Origin: Rhizobium leguminosarum
GTDB lineage: Bacteria > Pseudomonadota > Alphaproteobacteria > Rhizobiales > Rhizobiaceae
Direction: 5' to 3'
Length of the DNA stretch: 64,000 bases
NCBI RefSeq assembly: GCF_001652265.1
Contig: NZ_LWBS01000109.1
Location: forward strand, 62,001 to 126,000
Both the position numbers and the translations under genes were made by a program. The notes beneath the pieces were generated by a model. It made no database searches, was not told the origin of the DNA, and saw only the letters and a program-made list of their open reading frames with translations. This document shows positions 44,106 to 53,642 of the stretch, piece after piece; the first letter of the stretch is position 1, and each line of letters opens with the position of its first letter.

Positions 44106-45554
44106 CTACCGGCTGTGAACCGTTGCGGGCATCACATTGTCGGGGATCGGGCATGTATAGGCTTTGCCGCTGGTCTTTTCCCGCCACTCGGCCGTCGCGG
44201 CTGCCAGGAGGTCGGATGACGACATCAATGCGAGCCCCGTGGTCGCAAGCGTCTTGGCCGCATGCGCCATGGCCTTGTGCGCGGCTGGGCTTTTTCCCTG
44301 CGCGACGACCTGCCAGGTATGGGGATTGGTGCCGATCGCCCAGGCTGGCGCCCAGCATTGCGCGGTCGGCGTCACCCAGCTGACGTCGCCGACATCGGTC
44401 GATCCGGCCCGGAAATGCGATTGTCCCTCGAAATCGCGCAGACCGGTGTGCAAGGGCGTCGAGCCATCGACCTTGGCGTTGGAGAACACATCGCCCTTGA
44501 TCTGATAGAGGCGGGTGCTGCTCCTGATCGCTTCCTCAGTGAAGGTATCCTGGATTTTCCTGGCGAAGGCGATGTCGGCCTCGTCGAAGGCTATCGGACC
44601 GAGCGCGACCATGTTCTCGTGCATCGCCGTTTCAAGCGTGATGTTGGGAAGAAGGTTCGTCGAGGCGGTGTCGAACACGATCTCGACCGCGGTTTCGGTC
44701 ATCATCGCTGCACCTCGTGCGACCTTCTCGACGCGCCCGGCAAGCTCAAGCGCCTGCGGCATGTCAGGCGCCCTGATCAGATAGAGAACCTCGGCGCTGG
44801 CCTGCACGACATTGGCGGCCCTGCCGCCGGTGTCGGTGATCGCGTAGTGAACGCGACAATCCTGCGGCATGTGTTCACGCAGGAAATTGACGCCGACATT
44901 CATCAGTTCGACGGCATCGAGCGCCGAACGGCCGAGATGGGCGCTGTTGGCAGCATGTGCCGCGACACCCCTGAAGCGATAGTAATATTCGAGAACGGCA
45001 AGATTATTCGTCGAACGAACACCGTTGAACGGAGCCGGATGCCAGGTCAGGGCGGCATCGACGTCATCGAAAGCGCCGGCGCGAACCATGAAGGTCTTGC
45101 CGGAACCGCCCTCCTCTCCCGGGCAGCCGTAATAGCGCACCGTTCCGGGCAGGTTGTTCGCCTTGAGGTGGCCGGCAAGCGCAACCGCCGCCATCAGCGA
45201 TCCGACGCCAAGCAGATTGTGCCCGCAGCCGTGACCGGTTGCTCCCGCCGCCTCGGGAAGAGGCTCGGCCACGTCGGCGGTCTGGCTCATTCCGGCCAGG
45301 GCATCGAATTCGCCGAGGAAGGCAATCACCGGCTTGCCGCTGCCGGATTCGCCGATGAAGGCTGTTTCCATGTCTGCGACGCCGCGGCGCACGGCAAAGC
45401 CGTTTTCCTCGAGTGTCCTAGCCAGTAATTGCGACGAGCGCCGCTCCTCGAACTTCAACTCCGCGAAATCCCAGATACTGTCGCTGAGAGCGATATAATC
45501 CGGCTTCATCTTTTCGATCGTCGCGGCAATGGAGCCGATCGCGTCAAGATTCAT
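44106..45554 (-). CDS. M20-family amidohydrolase (AbgB-like)
   Basis: A 482-residue metallopeptidase of the M20D/AbgB type. Metal ligands and catalytic residues are visible in EAAGATGHGCGHNLLGVGSL (C110, H112), GCPGEEGGSGKTF (E147-E148), LTWHPAPFN and late AGSTDVGDVSWVTPTAQCWA. GAGGAAATGCC precedes ATG 45554. AbgB hydrolyses p-aminobenzoyl-glutamate. Here the gene follows a peptide importer operon on the same strand, so the target is probably an imported N-acyl amino acid or dipeptide. Confidence 0.85.
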   Translation of the reverse strand: MNLDAIGSIAATIEKMKPDYIALSDSIWDFAELKFEERRSSQLLARTLEENGFAVRRGVADMETAFIGESGSGKPVIAFLGEFDALAGMSQTADVAEPLPEAAGATGHGCGHNLLGVGSLMAAVALAGHLKANNLPGTVRYYGCPGEEGGSGKTFMVRAGAFDDVDAALTWHPAPFNGVRSTNNLAVLEYYYRFRGVAAHAANSAHLGRSALDAVELMNVGVNFLREHMPQDCRVHYAITDTGGRAANVVQASAEVLYLIRAPDMPQALELAGRVEKVARGAAMMTETAVEIVFDTASTNLLPNITLETAMHENMVALGPIAFDEADIAFARKIQDTFTEEAIRSSTRLYQIKGDVFSNAKVDGSTPLHTGLRDFEGQSHFRAGSTDVGDVSWVTPTAQCWAPAWAIGTNPHTWQVVAQGKSPAAHKAMAHAAKTLATTGLALMSSSDLLAAATAEWREKTSGKAYTCPIPDNVMPATVHSR

Positions 45555-45602
45555 GGCATTTCCTCGCTGTCTGTCCTGCCGCCACAGGGACGTGTTGCAC
45601 CG

Positions 45603-45628
45603 GATCCGGCAGGACTGCCTGCCGGATC
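45603..45628 (-). other. Perfect stem-loop after binding-protein gene
   Basis: GATCCGGCAGG-CAGT-CCTGCCGGATC: an 11-bp stem with a tetraloop, without a T-run. It lies between the binding-protein stop and the M20 start. Confidence 0.6.
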
Positions 45629-45655
45629 TCCTGTTGACTGTCGAAGGGGATGGCG

Positions 45656-45675
45656 GCGCCCGAACCACCGGGCGC
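45656..45675 (-). other. Second stem-loop after binding-protein gene
   Basis: GCGCCCG-GTGGTT-CGGGCGC: a 7-bp stem 12 bases beyond the binding-protein stop. Together with 45603-45628 it makes a strong barrier to 3' exonucleases. Confidence 0.55.
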
Positions 45676-45687
45676 GGCAGTTCAGGC

Positions 45688-47232
45688 TCAATTGTCGAGC
45701 GAAACTTCCCAAAGACGGGCATTCGATTGCCAGACGGGCTGGCCCTTCAGCTTCTTGGTCGCGCCCCAGACATCGACCATGTCATAGAGGAAGATGCCCG
45801 GCATTTCCTTGAGCATCAGCGTGTGAAACTCGTCGAAGATCGCCTGACGCTTCGCCTGGCCGGCTTCCGCATAGGCGGCCTTCATCAACTCGACGGCCTT
45901 CGGGTCATCCCACATCAAGGAAGCATTCTTGTCCTTGTTACCGACATAGAAGCCGTACATCAGCGCCGGATCGAGCCGCGGCGCGACCGATTGCGAGATG
46001 ATCTGGTAGTTGCCGGACCGGCGGCGATCGACCTGCGTCGCATAGTCGAGCACCTCGATCTGCACATTGAGACCTGCCTGCTGCATCATGGCCTGCGCCA
46101 TCACCGCGGCCGGGAAGCTTGGCACGTTGCTGCGCTTGTTGGCGATGATGGTAATCGGCTCGCCCTTATAGCCGGCCGTCGCAAGCTCTTTCTTCGCGGC
46201 CTCGATGTCGTAGGGCAGACGCTCCTTCTGGACATCGTCGAAATAGAGCGAGTCTTGCGAAACCATCGAACCGTTGGCTGCGCCGGTGCCATTGGAGGCG
46301 GCCTCGACGAGCTGGTCGAGATCGAGTGCCATCGCCATTGCGCGACGCACGCCGGGATTACTCAGAACCTTGTCGCGCGTCTGGATGTAGAAGAGGTTTT
46401 TGCCGTTGTTGCGCGCCACGATCAGCTGCATCGTGTCGCTCGTCTTGAATTCGGGAATGAGATCCGGCGAAATCTCGGCGGTGTCGAGCACGCCGGACTG
46501 AAGGCCGGCCTTTACGGTCGAAGCATCGGGAATGACCATGAACTTGATGCCATCGACGAGGGGGCGCTTGGAACCGACCATGCCGTCGGGCTTGCCGTCG
46601 TTCTCTGGCGAGACATAATCGTCGAACTTGGCGAGATGGATATACTCGCCCTTCTTCCATTCATCCCATTTGAAGGGACCGGTGCCGATCGGCTTGATGA
46701 AGCTTCCGTCCGCGCCGACCGATTCCGGGGAAATCATCCCGGTGTAGCCGCATTCGGGGCGCGACATCAGGCCAAGGAAAACTGCGGATGGCTTTTCCAG
46801 CGTGATGCTGACGGTCGAAGCATCGACTGCCTTGACCCCCGTAACATGCACGCTGCCGCTGCCGTCGAAGTCAGGAAGGCAGGTCCATTTCGTTTCGGGC
46901 TTGAGATAACGGTTCCAGTTCCACACGACGTCATCGGCGGTCAATGTCTTGCCGTTGTGGAATTTGACGTCGTCACGCAGTTTGAAGCTGTAGCTCAGCC
47001 CATCGGCCGAGACTTCAAAACTCTTTGCCAGCAGCGGCTTGACCTCGCCGTTGTAGGCATAGCCGACGAGCCCCTCGACGATATGCAGGATGACGCCATC
47101 GGTATTGCCGTCGCGATTGACGCCCGGATTGTTGCTGCGCAGATCGGAACTTTGAGCCACGACGATGTCGCGGGCGTCGACCACGCCGGTCATCGCCATC
47201 AACATGGTGCCTGCAAGAAGAAGCTTGTGCAT
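45688..47232 (-). CDS. Peptide-type ABC transporter substrate-binding protein
   Basis: A 514-residue cluster C protein. Signal peptide MHKLLLAGTMLMAMTGVVDA. Conserved parts: AKSFEVSADGLSYSFKLRDD, PIGTGPFKWDEWKKGEYIHL, VRRAMAMALDLDQLVEAA and the C-terminal WGATKKLKGQPVW. It is placed after the permease, ATPase and serine hydrolase genes, an unusual last position, and is followed by two stem-loops. Confidence 0.9.
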   Translation of the reverse strand: MHKLLLAGTMLMAMTGVVDARDIVVAQSSDLRSNNPGVNRDGNTDGVILHIVEGLVGYAYNGEVKPLLAKSFEVSADGLSYSFKLRDDVKFHNGKTLTADDVVWNWNRYLKPETKWTCLPDFDGSGSVHVTGVKAVDASTVSITLEKPSAVFLGLMSRPECGYTGMISPESVGADGSFIKPIGTGPFKWDEWKKGEYIHLAKFDDYVSPENDGKPDGMVGSKRPLVDGIKFMVIPDASTVKAGLQSGVLDTAEISPDLIPEFKTSDTMQLIVARNNGKNLFYIQTRDKVLSNPGVRRAMAMALDLDQLVEAASNGTGAANGSMVSQDSLYFDDVQKERLPYDIEAAKKELATAGYKGEPITIIANKRSNVPSFPAAVMAQAMMQQAGLNVQIEVLDYATQVDRRRSGNYQIISQSVAPRLDPALMYGFYVGNKDKNASLMWDDPKAVELMKAAYAEAGQAKRQAIFDEFHTLMLKEMPGIFLYDMVDVWGATKKLKGQPVWQSNARLWEVSLDN

Positions 47233-47257
47233 TGTTCTACCCTCTTTTTATGGATTG

Positions 47258-48121
47258 TTAGGATCGGAGTTCATCCCAGCAGGCGCGCGAAAGCCTGCCG
47301 ATGGTTTCAAGCGCGACCGTATAGCCAGGGGTGCCGTCCGGCATTTCCTGCGGCACCTCGTCGGTATAGGCGGCGATGATGTAGAAGGGGGAACCCTCGC
47401 GATAGACGATACCGGCATTCATGCGGCCGCGCTTTCCCGTGCCGCCCTTATGGGCGACGAGCACACCGAAGGGCAGCCGGGAGGGAATGGCATAACGCAG
47501 GATCTGGTTCTTCAGGGTTTGAAGCGCATAGGCGCACAGCGCCTGCGAGCAGCCGAGCCGGTCCGCGGCTTCCCGCGAATCCTGCGCATCCAGGATGGTC
47601 TGCAGCAGATAGACCTGATCCCGCGCCGTCGTCGTGGTGACGGCTTTCAAAGAATGATCGGGCGACAGTGCCAAGGGAGGGATGAGGAAGCGATGGTTGG
47701 TGCCCGTCATGCCGATCGACTTGCAATAGCTGTCAACCTCTTCGAGCGTCAGCCTTTCGAAGACCATCTTGGTGCAGACATTGTCGCTCAGCACCATCAT
47801 GCCGGTGATGGCATCGCGCAGCGATATGACGATACCGGGCGTCAGATAGCGGAACATTCCGCTCGCCACTTCCTCGGCGAATCGCTTTTCGTAGGTGATC
47901 GGTTCGTCCAGATCCAGGCGGCCTTCATGCGCCGCCTTCAAGGCTGCCATCATGATCGAGGTCTTTCGGGTGCTGGCGGAGGGCGTTTCCTCGTCCGCGC
48001 CTCTGCCGATCGTTTCGCCGCTGCCAAGCGCACGCACCATGAAGCGCGTCACGAACGGCTGGGCATCGCAGATCGCGTTCAATCGCTCGGCGAGCTTTCC
48101 GGATTCAATCATCGTCGTCAT
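47258..48121 (-). CDS. Class A beta-lactamase-fold serine hydrolase, cytoplasmic
   Basis: A 287-residue protein with the three penicillin-recognising motifs: S50-T-R-K53, S112-D-N114 and K225-G-G-T-G. There is no signal peptide, and the class A Glu166 (ExxLN) is not visible in the segment ahead of VTTTTARDQ, so efficient beta-lactam turnover is doubtful. It starts one base after the ATPase stop within a peptide-importer operon, so a cytosolic peptidase or amidase acting on the imported compound is a reasonable inference. Confidence 0.8.
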   Translation of the reverse strand: MTTMIESGKLAERLNAICDAQPFVTRFMVRALGSGETIGRGADEETPSASTRKTSIMMAALKAAHEGRLDLDEPITYEKRFAEEVASGMFRYLTPGIVISLRDAITGMMVLSDNVCTKMVFERLTLEEVDSYCKSIGMTGTNHRFLIPPLALSPDHSLKAVTTTTARDQVYLLQTILDAQDSREAADRLGCSQALCAYALQTLKNQILRYAIPSRLPFGVLVAHKGGTGKRGRMNAGIVYREGSPFYIIAAYTDEVPQEMPDGTPGYTVALETIGRLSRACWDELRS

Positions 48122-48122
48122 G

Positions 48123-49751
48123 TCAGTTCTCCAGGCGCCATTTGAGGATCACGCCGCCCTGAGCGTTGTGGTCCAGAGCGGGGATGGCCGAGAGAAGCCG
48201 TTGCGTATAGGCCTCCTTCGGGCTGTCGAAAACCGTATCGCGGTCGCCCTCCTCGATGATCCGGCCGTCCTGCATGACGACGACGCGATCGGCCACCTGT
48301 TCGACCACGCCGAGATCGTGGCTGATGAACAGGCAGGAAAAGCCGTAGCGTTTTTGCAGATCGGACAGGAGCTGGAGCACCTGCGCCCGGACCGTCACGT
48401 CGAGGGCCGATACCGGTTCGTCGGCGATCAGGAATTTCGGCCGGCGCGCAATGGCGCGGGCAATCGCCACGCGCTGACGCTGGCCGCCCGAAAGCTCATG
48501 CGGGTAGCGTCCGGCATAGTCGGCCCCAAGGCCGACTTCCTCCAACGTCTCCAGGGCGCGCTTGCGCTTTGCCGCAGCGTCGAGATCGGGAACGAGCCGC
48601 AGCGCTTCTTCCACGAGCGCAAGGATGGTCATGCGCGGATTGAGCGAGGAATAAGGATCCTGAAACACCATCTGGCAATTCAGCCGATAGTCCATCCAGT
48701 CGTCGTCGCGGCTGCGTCCCTTGAACCGGATATCGCCTTCGCGCTCGCGGACCAGCCCGGCAATGGTGCGGCCGAGCGTGGTCTTGCCGGAACCCGAACC
48801 GCCGACCAGCGCCACGACTTCGCCCTCGTGGATATCGATGCTGACGCCATGCAGCGCCCGTTTCGGCGTTGCCTTCTTCATCAGCGACCGCCGGCCCGGA
48901 TAGTCGACGACGATATCCCGCGCCGAGACCATCGGCGCCCTGGTCTTGTCGATCGTCCGCGTCTCTCCGCGGAATGGCAGGGAGGAAAGCAGTTTCTTCG
49001 TATAGGCGCGCTGCGGTGCGTCGAGCAGATCGGCGGTGCGTCCTTCTTCGACGATCACGCCCCTTTCCATGACGACGATGCGGTTGGTGTAACGGGCAAC
49101 CATCGGCAGGTCGTGACTGATCAGCAGCACGGCGGTGCCTTCCGCCTGCGTCAGTTCCACCATCAATTCCATGACGTCGCGCTGGATCACGGCATCGAGC
49201 GCCGTCGTCGGCTCGTCGGCGATCAAGAGCGCCGGTTTCAGCAGCATGACCGATGCCAGCATGATGCGCTGGCGCATGCCGCCCGAGAATTCATGCGGAT
49301 AGGAAGTGAGCGCCCCGGCGGGATCGCGGATCCCGACCCGGTTCAGCATGTCGAGGATCCGGCTGCGCCGCTCTTCCTTCGAAAGTTTCGTATGCAGCTG
49401 CAACCCTTCTTCGAGTTGGCGGCCGACGGTCATCGAGGGATTGAGCGAGGTCATCGGCTCCTGGAAGACGACACCGACTTCTGCACCACGCAATTGGCGC
49501 AATTGCGCGCCGTTCATGGAAAGCACGTCGCGTCCCTTGTAGGCAACGGAGCCGCCGATCACCTTGATGGGCGCCGGCAGCAGCGAGATCAGGGCGCGTG
49601 TTGCCAGCGTCTTGCCCGATCCGCTTTCCCCGACGATGCCGAAGATCTCGCCTGGGGCGATGTCGAAGCTGACGCCCTTGACAACCTGCACACCGGTCCC
49701 TGTGACCTGAAGCGTCAGGTTGCGGACATTCAAAAGCGTTTCATTGGTCAT
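48123..49751 (-). CDS. Fused dipeptide-type ABC ATPase (DppD-DppF)
   Basis: A 542-residue double ABC protein: [28 protein letters not shown] in the first half; [28 protein letters not shown] in the second. Overlaps the DppC gene by four bases. Third fused ATPase of this kind in the window. Confidence 0.9.
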   Translation of the reverse strand: MTNETLLNVRNLTLQVTGTGVQVVKGVSFDIAPGEIFGIVGESGSGKTLATRALISLLPAPIKVIGGSVAYKGRDVLSMNGAQLRQLRGAEVGVVFQEPMTSLNPSMTVGRQLEEGLQLHTKLSKEERRSRILDMLNRVGIRDPAGALTSYPHEFSGGMRQRIMLASVMLLKPALLIADEPTTALDAVIQRDVMELMVELTQAEGTAVLLISHDLPMVARYTNRIVVMERGVIVEEGRTADLLDAPQRAYTKKLLSSLPFRGETRTIDKTRAPMVSARDIVVDYPGRRSLMKKATPKRALHGVSIDIHEGEVVALVGGSGSGKTTLGRTIAGLVREREGDIRFKGRSRDDDWMDYRLNCQMVFQDPYSSLNPRMTILALVEEALRLVPDLDAAAKRKRALETLEEVGLGADYAGRYPHELSGGQRQRVAIARAIARRPKFLIADEPVSALDVTVRAQVLQLLSDLQKRYGFSCLFISHDLGVVEQVADRVVVMQDGRIIEEGDRDTVFDSPKEAYTQRLLSAIPALDHNAQGGVILKWRLEN

Positions 49752-50566
49752 TTCAGCCCCCTCATCCGCGGATCAAGCTTGTCCCGAAGAGCGTCGCCCA
49801 GAAGATTGATGCCGAGGAGCGTCAGGGCGATCGCCAGGCCCGGGAAGAGACCCAGCCAGACAGCCTGCTCGATGAATGGTCGGCCGGCAGCCAGCATGTT
49901 GCCCCAGGTCGGCGCCGGTGGCGGAACGCCGAGACCGAGAAAGCTGAGCGCGCTTTCCGAAAGGATCGCCCAGCCGAACATCGAGGTCGCAAGCACGGTG
50001 ATCGGGGCGACGCAATTGGGAAGGATATGGCGGAACATGGTGTAAAGCTCGCCATTGCCCATCACCTTGGAGGCCTCGATGAATTCCCGCTCGCGCAGCG
50101 ACAGGACCGCACCCCGGACAACGCGGGCCATGGAGGGAGAATAGGCAATGCCCAGCGCGAAGATGATGCCATATTGGTTGGCGCCGAAGACGGCGAGCAA
50201 TCCAAGCGCCATAAGAATGCCCGGAAAAGCGAGAAGCGCATTGTTGATTGCCATGATGACGGCATCGATCCAACCGCGGGCGTAACCGCTGACGAGACCG
50301 ATCAGCGTGCCGCAGACCGTCGCGAATGTGACGGTCAAGGTGCCGATCCAGACGCTCGCCCGGGTGCCGACGATCAGGCGGCTGAGCACGTCGCGGCCGA
50401 ATTCGTCGGTTCCGAGCCAGTGGGCGCTGCTTGGCGCCGCCAGCCGTGCGGTGAAGCCGAGCTTCATCGGATCATAGGGGGTCCAGAAAAGGCCGATCGC
50501 AGCGGAGATGAGCAATGCGGCAATCAGAATGCTGCCGATGAAGCCGTTGAACGTGACGTTTTTCAT
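49748..50566 (-). CDS. ABC transporter permease, DppC type
   Basis: A 272-residue permease: helix FIGSILIAALLISAAIGLFW, HWLGTDEFGRDVLSRLIVG, EAA loop EFIEASKVMGNGELYTMFRH and terminal GDALRDKLDPRMRGLK. ATG 50566 overlaps the DppB stop by four bases; the longer frame upstream is a shadow of DppB. Confidence 0.9.
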   Translation of the reverse strand: MKNVTFNGFIGSILIAALLISAAIGLFWTPYDPMKLGFTARLAAPSSAHWLGTDEFGRDVLSRLIVGTRASVWIGTLTVTFATVCGTLIGLVSGYARGWIDAVIMAINNALLAFPGILMALGLLAVFGANQYGIIFALGIAYSPSMARVVRGAVLSLREREFIEASKVMGNGELYTMFRHILPNCVAPITVLATSMFGWAILSESALSFLGLGVPPPAPTWGNMLAAGRPFIEQAVWLGLFPGLAIALTLLGINLLGDALRDKLDPRMRGLK

Positions 50567-51507
50567 TCGGCGACTACTCGCGGATCGAACAGGGGATAGA
50601 GCAGGTCGACGACCAAATTGACCAGCACATAGGAAAGCGAGACGACCAGCAGACACCCCTGGATCACGGGGTAATCGCGAGCAAAAATGCTGTCGACCAT
50701 CAGTCGTCCGAGCCCCGGAATGGTGAAGACCGTCTCGATGACGGCAATGCCGCCGAGCAGATTGCCGAGGATCAGACCGATGACTGTCCAGGTCGGGCCG
50801 AAGGCATTCTTGAAGGCGTGCCGCCAAAGGACGGCGCTTTCGGAAAGACCCTTGGCCCGGGCGTGGGTGATATAGTCGAGACGCAGCACTTCCAGCGTCG
50901 AGGCGCGCGCCATGCGGATCAACACACCCATCTCGTGAATGACTAGGGTCATGATCGGCAGCACGAGGTAAAGCAGGCCGCCGGTAATGTTGCTGCCGAT
51001 CGAGACATAGCCGAGGACCGGTAGCCAGCCGAGTTTCAAGCCGAAGAAAAGCAGAAGCAGAAGGCCGAGCCAGAATGTCGGGATCGACAGCAGGATCGTG
51101 GCCGTGCCGACCAGCGCCAGGTCCGTCAGACTGTTCTGCCGCCAGGCGGCAATGACACCCGCCGGCACGGCGATGAGGCTCGCCAGAAGGACTGCGACGA
51201 CGACGATTTCGGCGCTGACCAGAAAGCGCGATGCGACGAGCGGCAGAACCGCCTCGTCATTGACGATCGAGCGGCCGAGGTCACCCTGTACGACATTGGC
51301 GGTCCAGATCAAAAACTGTTGCGGCAGCGATTTGTCGAGACCGAGTTCCGAGCGCATCGCCGCGATCTGCTCCGGCTCAGCCATATCACCCAGCATCAGT
51401 GCCGCCGGATCGCCGGGTATGAAGCGGATCAGGGTGAAGACGGTCACCGAAACGAGGACGATCGTCGGCAATGCCATCAACAGGCGGTTCAGAACGAATT
51501 TCAGCAT
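50563..51507 (-). CDS. ABC transporter permease, DppB type
   Basis: A 314-residue permease: MLKFVLNRLLMALPTIVLVS, IRFIPGDPAALMLGDM, EAA loop DYITHARAKGLSESAVLWRH and terminal DLLYPLFDPRVVAE. GGGGAAC precedes ATG 51507. First gene of the third importer operon; the dyad CGCAATATTATGCG at 51591-51604 in the upstream gap is a candidate regulator site. Confidence 0.9.
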   Translation of the reverse strand: MLKFVLNRLLMALPTIVLVSVTVFTLIRFIPGDPAALMLGDMAEPEQIAAMRSELGLDKSLPQQFLIWTANVVQGDLGRSIVNDEAVLPLVASRFLVSAEIVVVAVLLASLIAVPAGVIAAWRQNSLTDLALVGTATILLSIPTFWLGLLLLLFFGLKLGWLPVLGYVSIGSNITGGLLYLVLPIMTLVIHEMGVLIRMARASTLEVLRLDYITHARAKGLSESAVLWRHAFKNAFGPTWTVIGLILGNLLGGIAVIETVFTIPGLGRLMVDSIFARDYPVIQGCLLVVSLSYVLVNLVVDLLYPLFDPRVVAE

Positions 51508-51590
51508 TTTTGTTCCCCGCGACGGTCGACGGACAGTGCCCGGCGCCATCGGTTTCGTTGCTGCAGACTATGATCGAATGAAGAAATATC

Positions 51591-51604
51591 CGCAATATTA
51601 TGCG
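51591..51604. promoter_or_regulatory. Candidate LysR-type site upstream of the third importer operon
   Basis: CGCAATATTATGCG has CGCA/TGCG arms around an AT core and lies about 85 bases before the DppB start. Two LysR genes follow next door. TATGCG recurs nearby at about 51614-51619. Confidence 0.35.
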
Positions 51605-51685
51605 ATTCTGTCATAGGTCTATGCGGAATGCGACCGCAACCAAAGCCCCTGCGTTGGCGTAAGAGTTCAGGATAAAATTTTGATT

Positions 51686-52591
51686 TTAAATGTCTTTTTG
51701 CGAAAGCTGGATCTGTCGCTTTAAGGCATCGCTCAGCGCGTGGGCGGCAATCGAGAGTGGCGTTCCAACCGCCCTCGCCAATCCGAATTCCTGGGTGGCG
51801 CGCGGCACGAAAGGACGGTGGACCACCGGCAGATGGCGATAGAGATTCGCATAAAAGCTGCTGATGATCGTGACCCCGAGGCCATGCGCGACATAGGAAC
51901 AGGCGGAACTGTTGGTATGCGTCTCGATCTTGACGATCTGCTTGACGCCGGCCCGCCGGAAGGTCTGGTCGAGCGCCATGCGGTTCGGCCGTTGGCGGCC
52001 AATCAGAATGAGAGGCACGTCGCGCAAATTCCTGACCGTGATCTCCTCCAGCCTCGCAAGAGCATGACCCTTCGGAACGACGCAGACGCTTTGGCCGGTG
52101 GCGACGCGCTCGACCTCGATGCCCGGTCCGCTCTCGCCCTCCATGCGCAGAAAGCCGAAATCGATCACCCTCTGCTCGACGAGCTTGTTGATCGCAGTCG
52201 TCGTCTCGAAGAAGGTTTCGATCCGCACACCTGGGAAATCACTGATGTAATCGGCCAGCATTGCCGGCGCGAAATGCTCCCACATGCTGCTCGGCAGGCC
52301 GACGCGGACGATCTCCGGGCCGGCGGCGCCGCTTCTTAAGTCCTCCGCGTGGCCCGACATCCGATCGACCGCGAGCAAGATGTTCTCGGCATCGCGGGCA
52401 AGAAGCAGCGCTTCGGGGGTGGGGATGAGACGGCCTTTGTCGCGCACGAAAAGCGACATCGAAAGGTCCGCCTCGAGCTGCTGGAGAAGGCGGCTGACGC
52501 CGGACTGACTGAGCCCCATCGTCTTAGCCGTGGCAATCGTCGACCCTGTCGCCAGAAGCGTGCGCAGGACTTCCAGTTGCTTGATATTCAT
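51686..52591 (-). CDS. LysR-family regulator (A)
   Basis: A 301-residue LysR protein: MNIKQLEVLRTLLATGSTIA, TMGLSQSGVSRLLQQLEADL, then VRVGLPSSMWEHFAPAMLAD in the effector domain. It resembles regulator B (52629-53534) in the DNA-binding region (ATGSTIA, LSQS, SRLLQQLE), so the two are paralogues in tandem. It may regulate the importer operon that begins 179 bases downstream. Confidence 0.9.
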   Translation of the reverse strand: MNIKQLEVLRTLLATGSTIATAKTMGLSQSGVSRLLQQLEADLSMSLFVRDKGRLIPTPEALLLARDAENILLAVDRMSGHAEDLRSGAAGPEIVRVGLPSSMWEHFAPAMLADYISDFPGVRIETFFETTTAINKLVEQRVIDFGFLRMEGESGPGIEVERVATGQSVCVVPKGHALARLEEITVRNLRDVPLILIGRQRPNRMALDQTFRRAGVKQIVKIETHTNSSACSYVAHGLGVTIISSFYANLYRHLPVVHRPFVPRATQEFGLARAVGTPLSIAAHALSDALKRQIQLSQKDI

Positions 52592-52628
52592 GTGGTTGCG
52601 ATCCCCCGGGACGGTTCAGGCACCGTCA

Positions 52629-53534
52629 TCATGCCCAGTCCGAAATGCTTTGAAGGAAGAGGCTGGCAGCCTTGGGCATCGGAAATTTCTCGCCGCTGAT
52701 CAGCGCGTAGGCAACCGGCAGTTCCGGTTCGAGCGGAATGAACTGCAGCGGCAGCGCCGCATATTCGCGGGCGATGATCTCGCCGACCAGTGCAATGCCG
52801 AGCCCCTGCGCGGCCAGCGCACAGGCACTCGCCACCGAATGCGCTTCGAGTAAGGGGCGTTGGCGGATGCCGGATTTGTAGAACAACGCCTCAAGCTCAT
52901 GACGAACCGGTCGCTCCCTGTTCAGCATGATCAGATCGTGCCCCTTCAGGTCGCCGACCGACAATTGGCGGCTGCCGGCCTTGGGATGATCGTTGTGCAG
53001 GGCGCAAATGATCCGCGACGACAGGATCTTCTCCTGTTTCAATCCCGGGCTCATCAGCGGCAGACGCGCGAAACCGAGATCGGCCTCGCCGTCGGCCACC
53101 ATCCGTTCAATTGCGAGATAGCTGCCGGATGCGACTTCGACGCGCATCGGACCATTCGCTACGAGAAAGTTCTTCACCAGCTTCGGAATACGCGTCGAGG
53201 AAAGGCTGGCGGGAAAGGCGAGCCGCAGCATGATCTCGCGCGATCGACCGCTCTCGAGCTCCATCGCCGCCGTTTTCAAGGCGCGTAGCCGGTCGGAAAT
53301 GGCACGGATTTCCGGGCCGAGCTGCAGCCCCTCGCGGGTCGGTTGAAGCCGGTTCTTTTCCCGGTCGAAAAGCCGAACGCCGAGATAGTCTTCCAGTTGC
53401 TGCAACAGGCGGCTGGCATTCGACTGCGAGATCCCAAGCTCGACGGAAGCGGCGATCGTCGAGCCCGTCGCGGCGATGGCGTCATAGGCCTCGATATGCT
53501 TCAGGCTGATCGCCGCACTCGTGTCTCGCGCCAT
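52629..53534 (-). CDS. LysR-family regulator (B)
   Basis: A 301-residue LysR protein: AISLKHIEAYDAIAATGSTI, LGISQSNASRLLQQLEDYLG, and effector-domain IMLRLAFPASLSSTRIPKLV. ATG 53534 has GGAGATAGA directly upstream, better than the upstream in-frame ATG codons. It diverges from the PrpD-family gene across 108 bases, so it probably controls that gene. Confidence 0.9.
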   Translation of the reverse strand: MARDTSAAISLKHIEAYDAIAATGSTIAASVELGISQSNASRLLQQLEDYLGVRLFDREKNRLQPTREGLQLGPEIRAISDRLRALKTAAMELESGRSREIMLRLAFPASLSSTRIPKLVKNFLVANGPMRVEVASGSYLAIERMVADGEADLGFARLPLMSPGLKQEKILSSRIICALHNDHPKAGSRQLSVGDLKGHDLIMLNRERPVRHELEALFYKSGIRQRPLLEAHSVASACALAAQGLGIALVGEIIAREYAALPLQFIPLEPELPVAYALISGEKFPMPKAASLFLQSISDWA

Positions 53535-53642
53535 TCTATCTCCAATGTCGATAGCCCTACCCGCAAACCGCATAAGATTGCGGACCTGCGGAAAGTTGAA
53601 CATTTTCGGCTGAGAACCAAACTCACGGAAAGACTTTCGTCA

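Noticed and set aside
47258..48121. Antibiotic-resistance beta-lactamase
   Set aside because: No signal peptide, no Glu166 motif and an importer-operon context.
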